Origin: Gaeumannomyces sp. JS-464
Lineage: Eukaryota > Ascomycota > Sordariomycetes > Magnaporthales > Magnaporthaceae
Assembly: GCA_002197995.1 (NCBI GenBank)
Contig: NGZR01000002.1
Coordinates: 8,556,001 to 8,620,000 of the forward strand
Length of the DNA stretch: 64,000 nt
Direction: 5' to 3'
Each line of letters begins with the position of its first letter. Position 1 is the first letter of the stretch. Positions 35,021 through 44,363 of the stretch are shown here, one piece after another. The notes under the pieces were generated by a model. It saw nothing but the letters and a program-made list of their open reading frames with translations, did not search any database and was not told the DNA's origin. Made by a program: the position numbers and the translations under genes.

Positions 35021-36951
35021 TCAGTGCCACTCGGCGTCGACCTTCTCGAAATTATCCAGGAAGCCCTTGAAGAACTTGACGCCCAGCCCCGGGTCGAGCG
35101 CGCCCGTGGTGGCGCGGACCGAGTGCATGCTCAGCTGGGGCAGCCCCGCGTCGGCGCTGCGCACGCCCATGGCGGAGCTGAGCGAGGGCCCGACGGTGCC
35201 GCCGGAGCGCGAGTCGTTGCGGATCATGAAGGTCTGGTTGACGCAGCCCGACAGCTCGGCGACGCGGTCCAGGATGGCGGTCGAGACCGAGTCGGTCGTC
35301 ATGTGGCCGTTTGAGTCGGCGCACACGGCCACGCCGACGTTAAGGCGCGGCGCGTGGCCGTCCAGGTAGCTGGCCAGGAAGTTTGGGTGCACGGCGTGCG
35401 TCACGTCGGCGCTGACGAGGAACGAGGACGCGTACGTCCGGCCGACGACGCCGGGGCCGAAGGCGGCCCCGGAGGACGCGCAGAGGGCCTCGACGGCGCG
35501 CTCGACGACGAGCGGCATGAAGTTGCCTTTTGCGCCCTGGCGCAGCAGCGAGCCGATCTCCTCGTCGTCGAAGAGGGCGACCAGCTTGATGACGCCCTCG
35601 TCCTGGTTGTCCGTCGCGCACAGGAGCGCCTCGAAGGCGGCCCACGAGCAGAGCTTGTCGTCTATGCGGCCCCGAAGATGAACTCCTTGTCCAGCCCACC
35701 CACGGTGGCGGGCTGGATGTCGAACAGCTCCAGCTCCCAGTTGACGATGGACGCGGCCGACTTGAGCCCCAGCTCCGACGTGATCAGCTTGACCAGCTTC
35801 GGGGCTGCGACGCCGCGAACGAGCCGGCCGGGCCGCCGCCTAGGTAGGGCTTCGCCTCCTGCTCCGGGGAGCCGGCCGGCGCGGAGAAGAGGTCCGAGTT
35901 GTCGAGGCCGATTATGGGGACGGCCTGCGTCTCCTTGTTGTTGGTGCCCATCATGCCGACGCCAAAGTGAGGCGCCAGAGTCGGCACGCGAGCGACTGTT
36001 TGCGAAGGCGTTTGCTGTCAGCTTGACCTAGAAATCCGCAGATGGGACACCGGGGGGGGCGCACTCGGCCAGTCGACCTTGACGAGCTTGGTCGTCGTCT
36101 TGCCCGTCTCCTCGTCGCGCACAACAACGCGGCCGCCGATGCTCAGGTCGCGGTCCCACCAGGTCTGGTTGAGCGCGCCGGCGTAGGGGGCGACGCCGAG
36201 CTGGACGTAGCCGGCCTTGTTGGGCTTGCTGCTCACGGGCTTGAGGCGCGCCGTCAGAGCGTCGATGTGGCCCGCGATCATGGCCACGCCGTTGCCGGGC
36301 TTGTAGGCCTGGCCGACCGCGAAGGCGATCAGCGAGCTGCCGTTGCGCGTCACATAGTACTGGCCGCCGGCCTTGACCTTGCCGGTCCAGTCGTCGCGGT
36401 CGGGGAGCTGTTGGGCGCATGGCGACATGTTAGCTTGGCCATGGGGGCGAGGAGTTCCTGGCTCGTTTCTCGGTCTCGCCTTGACTCGTCCTCACCTCCT
36501 TGTAGCCGGCCTCCTCCAGCTTGGCCTTGAAGTGGTCGACGGCGTGGAAGACGGTCGGGCTCCCGGTCAGGAAGTCGCAAAAGGGCTTGGTGAAGACCTC
36601 GGGGCGGCAGTCGCGCACGGCGCAGACGGGACAATCGGGGGTCTGGACGATGTGGTCGACGCCGTAGGGCAGCTGGACGGCGCAGCGGATGCACGCGCGC
36701 AGCGCACGGCGCGCCACGTCATGCATCAGATCGCCGGCGATCAGGTACCTGGCCTCCTCCGTCGCGACCTTGGCGGCGGGCGCCTGCCTGCCCCCGCAGC
36801 CGGGCTGGGGGTAGGCGTCGGCGGACGGGGTCGGCATGGCGGCGAGGGACCGCGACGGGGCGACCAGGGAGGCGGAGGAGGCGAGGGCGGCGGAGCGGAG
36901 CGAGAGGTTGGACGCGCGTGCTCGCAGGAACTCGCGTGTGTGCTTCGTCAT
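35021..36951 (-). CDS. M18 family metallo-aminopeptidase, Lap4/Ape1 (vacuolar aminopeptidase I) type
   Basis: A zinc aminopeptidase that assembles into large oligomers. Relatives of this type reach the vacuole by the Cvt/autophagy route. Exons are 36951-36496, 36407-36065 and 35995-35021. M18 features in order: FTKPFCDFLTGSPTVFHAV, YYVTRNGSSLIAFAVG, GHIDALTARLKPVS (metal His), APYAGALNQTWWDRDL, LAPHFG, IDDKLCSWAAFEALL (bridging Asp), FDDEEIGS (catalytic Glu pair), HAVHPNF, NDSRSGGTVGP and LSMHSVRA (metal His near the C-terminus). Two missing bases, in G4 at 35801-35804 and C4 at 35670-35673, break exon 3; adding them makes it a multiple of three. The ~100-residue Cys-rich N-terminal extension before FTKPFC is unusual and may include a missed intron or a downstream start. 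Family certain, vacuolar location inferred. Confidence 0.9.
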
Positions 36952-38015
36952 CGCTGGGCCCGTCTAGCTGGTTGGATGCGTCGCTGTTTCGGTGTTGCGG
37001 TTCGAGAGGAAAGAAGAAAGGGCAGAACCAGAGCGGCAGAGCAGGAGATCGGGCCAACTTATCAGTGACACAGGGCACCTATCGGCGTATCACGGTGAGG
37101 GGAGAGCCAAGGGCAGCGTCTCAAGACTGAGTCGGGCGGCTGCTTATCGGTGCTCTGGTGATACGGTTGCCATGGAGTGCGCAAGCGGAGGACGCCTGGC
37201 GGCAGATGACCCTGTCTTTGGCAGCACGTGCGCCCATCAGTTGCGCTTGGCTGCTGGTGGCGCCGGTCTTCCATGTCGTCCACCTGCCAACCTGGGAAGC
37301 CAATTTATCAAATGGCGTCCGGATGTCCATCCGACTGTTTCTGGCTCAGAACGCCATCTTGGCGCAGACCGAATCGGGTTTTCTGCCAGGGCGCTTTACC
37401 CCAGGCTTGACTCTCGCTCCGGGCTGCAGGGTTTTGGCGCCTGCGCTCGCTGAATTCCAATCGAATGTTTGATTTGACGCCAGATGATGATCCACTGCCC
37501 GATTTCCGGCACTGCTATGCCTATATCTCCTCACGCTTAATTCAAGCTTTCCTACGACCTCCAGCTGTTCCTGAGCTATGGCCCGGCATCCAATGGAAGT
37601 CAGTCTTCATCCTTACCGCATGCAGAGCTCCTGTTCTGTGCGGGGTCATGGGATGACATCGCCGCACGTCTCTTCCTCTGTCTGGCTCCAGCTCACCGGG
37701 TTGAACTGTCATTGGTGGTTTGAAAGCGCTCTGCAGAAGCTTATGTGCTGCCACTCTTCCGGGTTTAACAGGGCCGTGCGGTCGGGTTTAACTGTTCCCT
37801 CAGAAGGAGTCGGATGCCAGCCCCAGCGTCGCCTGCCGATTGCAGGGCTGTGCTCATACTGGGAGACGGACCTTTGGATTCCAGCAGCCAGCGGCTTTCC
37901 ACCCGAATTTCCCACGCTTTTGAGGTCGCCATGCCTTTTATTCCCCTTTCCCCAATATGATGGGCGCCAAAGCCTCGCCGAGCTTGGCAGCACCACTAGC
38001 GCAGAAACAACAGCC
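36952..38015. other. Divergent intergenic region between M18 and MFS genes
   Basis: About 1.06 kb serving both divergent genes. ORFs here lack recognisable features. Confidence 0.5.
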
Positions 38016-40260
38016 ATGGCATCTCCCGCTGCCAAGACCCTCCCGGGAGGCTCGAATTCAAGCCCCACGAATTTTCCGGTCGATGCCGTCACTGACACGG
38101 GAGGGAAAGGACACCAAACAGCGCAGGCACCGCCTCACGATGGACAGCCAGCTGCCCAAGCGGCAGCAACGGCGGACGAAGAATCAGGCCCGGCGGGCAA
38201 CGTCAGTCCCAACCATGACCCCACGCTGCGAGGGTTCCGTCTCGTCGCTGTCGCGGTGGGCGTTTGTTTTGGCGCGCTGATGATGTCCCTCGACATCGCC
38301 ATCATCGGAACCGTCAGTTTCTTAAACGCCCGAGAATCTGTTCTTTGACCAGCACTAGGCCAGGCAAAGCTGACAGCCACCTCCCAGGCCCTGCCCTCCA
38401 TCATGTCCGAGTTTGGCGACACGACCCAGATCGCCTGGTACCCGGCCGCGTTCACCCTCGCGACCTGCGCCCTGACGCCCGTGGCCGGCAAGATGGCCGC
38501 CGTCTTCCCCCTCGATCTCGTTTACAGCTCCTTTACTTTCATCTTCCTCGTCGGCAGCATCCTCTGCGGCTGGGCCCCCAACAGCGCCGCTTTTATCGCC
38601 GGGCGCGCGGTCGCGGGCATCGGCGCCGCCGGTGTCTCCAGCAACGGCCTCACTATCCTCGTCACTATCGCGCCCGCCGGCCGCAAGCCTGCCCTTATGG
38701 GCGCCGGCGCTGCGTGCTTCGCACTCGGCCTGGTTGTTGCACCTTTGCTTGGCGGAGCGTGAGCGCCTTTTCTACCTCTCCCTTTCTGCCTCATCAGGTC
38801 GCGTATTTTCGTCGGGCCTGCTTGCTCGGGTTCCTGATACTGACGTGTTACTGCTATGCTCAGATTCACCGCCCGCCTGACATGGAGGTGGTGCTTCTGG
38901 ATCAACATACCGTTCAACGTCCTCACCCTCGTGGTTGTCTCCTCCTTCTTCCGTCCAACGCAGGGTCGCACTGGCGGCGTTAGTGGTCGCATCAAAAGCC
39001 TCGATCTCGTTGGTTGTTTTCTCTTCGTCCCTGGAGTCTTTATGTTCCTGTTAGCCCTGGAGTGGGGAACGGATCGTAAGTCATGGAGCGATCCGACTAT
39101 CATCGGCCTCTTTGTCGGCGCGGGCGCCACCCTCATTGTCTTTGTCGGGTGGGAATGGTCAAGGGCTGCCGATGCCATGATACCAGGCAGCGTGGTGGGG
39201 CGTAGGACCGTCGCCTTCACGTGTCTCTTTGCTTCGACACAGATGGGAGGCCTCACCATTGCGGCTTATTACCTCCCGGCCTGGTTCCAAGCCGTTCACG
39301 TCAACCCACTCGATAGCGGAATTCGCATGTTGCCGACCGTCCTCACGCAGATCGTCACCACCATCATAGCAAGCGGATTGGGTAAGCTTTTATCAGATAC
39401 GGGATTGCTGCTCCAGGTCCACAGGCAACGTTCGACTAACCAATTCTCGCCCCATTCCTCAGCAAGGCGGATGCGATACTATAACCCATGGTTTTTCCTA
39501 GCTCCGGTGTTCCTCTGCACATCTAGCGTGCTCTACACCACCTTCACGGCCTTCTCGACACCCCCGAGTCACTGGATCGGATATCAGGTCATCCAAGGTT
39601 TCGGCGCGGGCTTTGGGATGCAGATGAGCTCGCTCGCGGTCCAGCTTGAGCTCAAGGACAGCCCCGAGCTCGTGCCCGTCGGTATCGCCCTCGTAATCTT
39701 CATTCAGTATCTCGGCGCCTCGATTCTCCAGGTTGTTGCCGGCACTGTCTTCAACAGCGAGCTCAGCTCGCAGCTCGTGCGCGCCGAGGCTGGCCTCTCG
39801 CCTGCCCAGAAGAACCTGCTGCTGGCGGCCGGCCTCACGCGCATGCGCGAGGTGACAGCCACACATTTCCCGCAGCTCCTGGAGCCTATCTTGGAAGCAT
39901 ATAATGCTGCCATCACCAGAGTATTCGTAGGTTCTGCACGTCTCCTTTGAGCAGTGACTGTATAGGCATTATCGCCATGGCTTGACAGTATCCTCTGCTT
40001 GTGACTAATCTGTTCGCTCTGCGCTGTGCTCACACTTTCTGCTATTTGGATAGTTCGTTCCTGTTGCCGCCGCCACAGCTGGCTTCTTGCTCGCCTTTGG
40101 GATCAAGTGGACGCCTGTCGAGCAGCCAGAAAATAGCAGTGCAGATGCTGGCGCCGAGGGCCCTGCCGGCGACACAACCGGGAATTCCGCCGGCGCATCC
40201 GCTGAAAAGTCTCCGTCACAAGTCCTAGTTCCGCCTCAGGAGAGCCGCAAGGACTTTTAA
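38016..40260 (+). CDS. MFS transporter, DHA2-type (14-TM) drug:H+ antiporter family
   Basis: A plasma-membrane or vacuolar exporter of small molecules, 623 aa. Exons are 38016-38316, 38377-38758, 38864-39381, 39463-39926 and 40054-40260; no indel is needed. The N-terminus is hydrophilic (~75 aa), followed by TM1 with MMSLDIAIIGT. Family motifs include GRAVAGIGAAGV (motif B), ALGLVVAPLLGG (motif C), RWCFWINIPFN, PLDSGIRMLP, YQVIQGFGAGFGMQ and VGIALVIFIQYLGASI. The C-terminal tail is acidic and ends QESRKDF. Exon 1 uses a weak GTTTCT donor; a GTCAGT site two bases earlier would be out of phase. Intron 3 is 81 nt without a stop, so retained transcripts would stay open. The substrate cannot be predicted; no biosynthetic cluster is adjacent. 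Confidence 0.9.
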
Positions 40261-40854
40261 AACATACGCGATTATATCGATAAGGACGTACCATGAGACT
40301 TGTGAAGGTGAAATAGTACATAGGAGAATTGTTGGCGCAAGGTTTAACCGCAAGGGGAAAGTAAAGCCAATAACGCGAGGTCAGTTACGCAAGGGGACTT
40401 ATGGTTTGTCGTTTATCTTGGTGCACTCTCCGTCGAGGCTTTTATAAACATATATTACGGGTTCATTGTTTGCCGAGTTCGTTTTTGCTGTCCACAAAAT
40501 TATAATCTATTAGTATGAACGGTTTGATCGCTGTAAGCCAGAGTTGAAAAATGGCAATATTAAGCTCTGTTCTAAAGCTTGGTCCTTCTGATGAAGCTGA
40601 TGCAGTGCCTCTGCTAACTGTCTTCACTTGCAGCTTAGAGACGAAGGATCATGGGTGAGGGCGAAGTTTGATCTGAGATCCTAGCATTTAATTATTATAT
40701 TTCAACATGTAAGACAAGAAAAGTACGACCCGGAAGGAAACGAATCCACGCAAGGAGAATACTCAATGCAAAAAGTCGAAAGGAGAGGCATAGGGGAAGG
40801 GAAAAAGAGACGATGTTTAAAACCTTGTAACCAAAAGCGCCAATTCTCAATAAC
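40261..40854. other. AT-richer gene-free stretch
   Basis: MFS 3' flank with lower GC than the surrounding genes. No coding sequence recognised. Confidence 0.5.
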
Positions 40855-41287
40855 TTAACGGCGCAAAACAAATCTCAGAGTCAACCAGCAAGCCGACAGT
40901 CGAAGAAGGTTTAGCATCAGGTTGGAATCATGGATTGCCGATCCCGCCGGCGATTTTGAAACAGACTTCTTAGTGACGGGCGTGTCTTTGAAGCCGTTTA
41001 CGATAAGAGACCACTCGAGCTGGGCGCTACATTGGTCGCCGGGTAAAAGTGCGACCTGCATGAAAGGTCTTGCACGGAGGTGATACAGCCCAACCTTGAA
41101 TCCCCACACACATTTTTACGTCGGGCATCGGCTCTATGGTTACCTGTCGCGAGTCGATCAGTTTGCCTTGCCGCGTCACGCAAAGCTTCTGCTCGGCGAT
41201 TTTCCTTGTGCGAACTGTGGTTTCCGGGAGTGACTCAGCCGCGGCATCTGTGTGGTTGCTGCGCGCTGGCACGCGAGGGCCTGGCAA
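40855..41287 (-). pseudogene. Possible gene fragment, unrecognised
   Basis: Two minus-strand frames join near 41100 into a protein-like sequence: RKIAEQKLCVTRQGKLIDSR and VTIEPMPDVK, then KVGLYHLRARPFMQVALLPG and AQLEWSLIVNGFK, ending in a hydrophobic stretch (LMLNLLRLSACWLTLRFVL). The overlap of the two frames in the same area and the even composition suggest a real but broken coding remnant. There is no convincing start and no family match that I recognise. Confidence 0.3.
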
Positions 41288-41962
41288 GACGCCCCGCCTC
41301 CTGTGTCAATTTGTGCTGGCCCAAGAACACAGGCTGGACTTTCGAGCCGCCTCAAACCCTTGCAGGGGTACGCGCGCGGCAGCCGACAAAGGTCCTGTGC
41401 CCCGTGCCCGTCGCCGAGAACTACCCACCGGCAATTAGCAGCGACGCCATCGACTGGCCCGCCTTCCAGCGAGAGCTTGGTACGGAGCTAGCGGGTGATT
41501 GGCGGCGGTCGAGCAGATGTTCGGAGCCAGAATCGCCAAGTCATCGGGGCTTTGGTGTCATCCACGCCGACGCGGGAATTGCCGGTGCCGGTGCTAGAAT
41601 GTGAACGATGGTTGGCGGCGACGCCCGGCGGTATTGCGGGCGGGGCGCGGGTACAGTAGCTGCAGGCGATAGGGTTCCAGACGTCCAGGGAGCCTGCGAG
41701 CAGGCGCAAAAGACAATGCACGGGCACTGACTGGTTGGGCACTAGTCGGGTTTGCCTTATGTCGGGCGCAAAGCTCAAATTCTGGCAAATCATTTTGGCA
41801 CCACGCCCTGCCAGCGGCCCGAAGCTGAGATTCGCTGGATCCCCCCGAGAGTTTATCGGTTCGGACTTTGCATAGGTGAAGCCGTAAGGGCTGGAAAGCC
41901 CGGCTAAAGCAATTTGTAACAGGAGAAAGGGATGGGAAGTCGGAAGGGAAAATTGACTGGGC
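41288..41962. other. Intergenic region flanking the transposon
   Basis: Upstream flank of the inverted-repeat element. No supported gene. Confidence 0.45.
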
Positions 41963-41970
41963 AAAAAAAG
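41963..41970. repeat. Target-site duplication, left copy (AAAAAAAG)
   Basis: Direct repeat AAAAAAAG immediately outside the left inverted repeat; identical to 43019-43026. An 8-bp duplication is the hAT (and P) superfamily hallmark. The A-richness makes chance matching somewhat easier. Confidence 0.75.
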
Positions 41971-42016
41971 GAGGCCCTTCCCGGCCACCCACCCTTTTTG
42001 CTCCCGCACCCACCCC
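41971..42016 (+). repeat. Left terminal inverted repeat
   Basis: 46 nt, paired with 42973-43018 with one mismatch. Confidence 0.9.
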
Positions 42017-42149
42017 GACCCACTTTTGGCCTGTGCGGCCCCTGTGTTTTCCGGTGTCGGAACACCGCAATTTTGCAGGGAATTTCAATTTTCGCGCATT
42101 TTGGCCCATTGGCAATCAATTTCCCCGCATAACAACAACAACCACCGCG

Positions 42150-42746
42150 ATGGACGGAAACGAAGCTATCATCATCTCTAGCGACGACTCCAGCGCCGGC
42201 GAGGCTACGGGTTCGATTCCCGGCGAGGCTACTGAAGCCTTCGATCAAGCCCCGGACCCTCCAACGCACTGGGACGGCCTGCCCTGTCCCCACGAGCTTA
42301 TTGCGCTGCATAAAGCTCAGTAACGCGATCCGCAGGCGCCTGGCCTGCAGATCGCCGCCGTCGATAGCTTTTGGCTGCACGCGGGCAACCGCCTCGCGGA
42401 GGATCCTCTGTTGCGGGTTACAGAGCCGGTTGGGGTCAAAAAGGGCCGGCCTCGAGGGACCGGCCCCTTCAGCAACGAGGCGCCGGCGGCAGGGCCTCGC
42501 ACCCGCGCCCGCACGGGTATACGGGCCAGCGCAAGGCGGGATTACTCCCAACGCGAACTGGGCGCCTCCTTAAATGCACGTGACGAGGCCGACGAGGCTG
42601 ACGAGGATCCAATCCTTACCCTCGGCACTCCCCTGCCCTCAACGCCGGCCGCCCTGCCTTTAAGGCTGGCCGGGAGGGCCTCCACGCCCTCTTCAGCGCC
42701 TGCGCCGGCCTCTGACGAGTTTTTTGATCCCTTTGTGAGTCCCTAG
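42150..42746 (+). pseudogene. Transposon passenger ORF with one in-frame stop
   Basis: One frame stays open from ATG 42150 to TAG 42744-42746 except for a single TAA at 42321-42323 (codon 58). The N-terminus has NEAIIISSDDSS, a hydrophobic triplet followed by acidic/Ser residues, as in SUMO-interacting motifs. After the stop the frame reads WLHAGNRLAEDPLLRV, then VKKGRPRGTG, an AT-hook-like basic GRP core. Basic RTRAR and Pro/Ser-rich acidic segments follow. No transposase domain is present. The stop lies in CAG-TAA-CGC and is one C-to-T change from CAA, at a CpA step, as expected of RIP. It may encode a DNA-binding accessory protein or be the joined ends of a deleted transposase. Function unknown. 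Confidence 0.6.
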
Positions 42747-42972
42747 GCCCCTTTGTAGCCCTAGATAGACGGCCTTAACGCCGTGCCCCTGCACTTTTCC
42801 TATGTAATTTGGCGGTTCAACACCGCGTTTTTGATCGTTTATTAATAAATTGCTCGTGGCGATAACTTCTATTTCCTTCCCTCCTGTTGATTGAGCCCCT
42901 GCCTGCATTGAAGCCTATGTTCGTTTGTGTGGGTGCGCCATAGAAAAGTCCATGCGCACCGATATCGGGGTG

Positions 42973-43018
42973 GGGGTGGGTGCGGGAGCAAAAAGGGTGG
43001 GTGGCCGGGAAGAGCCTC
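42973..43018 (-). repeat. Right terminal inverted repeat
   Basis: 46 nt, inverted copy of 41971-42016. Confidence 0.9.
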
Positions 43019-43026
43019 AAAAAAAG
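43019..43026. repeat. Target-site duplication, right copy (AAAAAAAG)
   Basis: Direct repeat of 41963-41970, immediately outside the right inverted repeat. Confidence 0.75.
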
Positions 43027-44363
43027 GGACAGGAGTTCGGATATAGTTTGGAAAGCGATGTTGCAGGGTGCAGGTTCGTCCGCGGTGGAGTAAGTTCAAA
43101 TCGCACCCGGGGCCTGCATCACCTACACTCATTATTTCTTCGGCCTGGCCGGCCCTGCTGCGCCCGCCGCTCCACGCCTAAGGCGAACCACCGAGCACCG
43201 ACGAAAGACGCACAACCGCTTTGTGCCAAGGACAGGGTTAGCTCCGGGGCAGTGCTATCCTTTCCAACCAATGCGGGAGTTTCTGCGCTCCAGCAGTGCC
43301 CGACGTGTCGTTTGCGAAGGCACTCTAAGAACGCCAAATCAATACTAAAACCGATGGCTTGCGTCCAGTGCGGGAAGTACCCTGTGTTTCGTTCCCAGCT
43401 ACGAGAAGATCGACGCGCGCACAAGAAGGAGCCACGTCGCACAAGGCCTGTTTGCCACAATAAACGTACTTCTTTTGGCTTCGGAGGAGCTTGGGGGGTT
43501 ATCCGTCAACACTGGAGGGCACCGTCGGGCCGTAATGCGTGAAGCATGGCCGTCAACAGCTGATCGCCGCAAGCCACATTCTTTTAGTGCGTTCTGTGCA
43601 TGTGGTATTCGCCCATTCCCTTTTGACTGGATATCTCGACCGAGCGCGTGGATTGTGCTAAATCATTCTCTTGCCTCACACATATCAAATCACTGGCTAT
43701 CTAAGTGCCCGACAAATCACCTTCCAATAAATGCACTAGGGGAGGCGGTTCAATACTGTTGGTGGCGTTGGCCTATTAACGTTGGCTTTATGCAGTTGGC
43801 TTCATGCATCACGGCCTAACAATACCTCGCCTGGGGGATCATCGAAATCAACAGCTCCCGAAGGCACGAGGCCGGCGGCACCGAAGATTGAAGTGAGGCC
43901 CCTGTATCGGAAAGGGGGTAGGAACTTTTGGGGGCCGGAGCGTAGTGAACGTCAGGATCGCGGGTGCTTGGTGACGTTCCAGCGCTCCCGCCGACTTTGA
44001 CAGGGACCCGGGGATTCAGTATCGCGCACTCGTTTATATAAGAGCAGAGGGTTCTACACTTTAGGCCACTATTTTTTGTCCCTCGGAAACATAAATAAAT
44101 GCACAATAGGTTTACCATAAGCACTTTACCTTGCAACACCCTGCCAGGCCTTTAAGCTTTTTTATCTTCCTTCCTCAAGCTTTTTTGTTTTTTTTTTTAA
44201 AAAAGATTATTGTCCAAACTAAAGCTCCTTTCAAACACTTACACTGGGTTCTTGCTACGATATCCCGACACTAAGCGACATTGCACGACCCGTTAGTGCT
44301 GATCCATCAACGACACCCGCATCAAGGATCGTGCGTGGCAACTCTCCTTCCAAGCACAGCGGT
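43027..44363. other. Gene-poor flank of the transposon
   Basis: Lower GC than the gene-rich parts. Contains a near-tandem repeat around AAGCTTTTTT at about 44154-44190 and a T-rich run. TTTATATAAG at 44033-44042 could be the TATA box for the next gene, about 320 nt upstream. No other coding sequence is recognised. Confidence 0.45.

Larger units (their letters stand above)
41971..43018. mobile_element. Non-autonomous hAT-like DNA transposon, 1,048 bp, with 46-bp TIRs
   Basis: The left end (41971-42016) and the reverse complement of the right end (42973-43018) match at 45 of 46 positions, both beginning GAGGC and containing CTTTTTGCTCCCGC. The only mismatch is position 6 (C versus T). The element is flanked by a perfect 8-bp direct repeat. 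It has no transposase: the single long ORF (42150-42746) is too short and lacks catalytic or dimerisation motifs. Established knowledge: 8-bp duplications with short TIRs mark hAT elements, and internally deleted copies move using a transposase supplied in trans. The near-perfect repeats suggest a fairly recent insertion. Other classes (MULE 9-11 bp, Tc1/mariner TA) do not fit the duplication length. Confidence 0.85.

Noticed and set aside
38000..40260. Secondary-metabolite cluster around the MFS transporter
   Set aside because: The neighbours are an aminopeptidase and gene-poor DNA; no synthase, oxidase or pathway regulator is adjacent.
42195..42225. tRNA T-arm-like sequence GGGTTCGATTCCCGG inside the transposon
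   Set aside because: No matching acceptor stem, anticodon arm or box A upstream at the right distance, and it lies within an otherwise open reading frame.
43055..43128. Possible tRNA or tRNA fragment (GTTCAAATC B-box-like, paired ends GATG...CATC)
   Set aside because: The T-stem does not pair and no anticodon stem-loop can be drawn; at best a degenerate relic.
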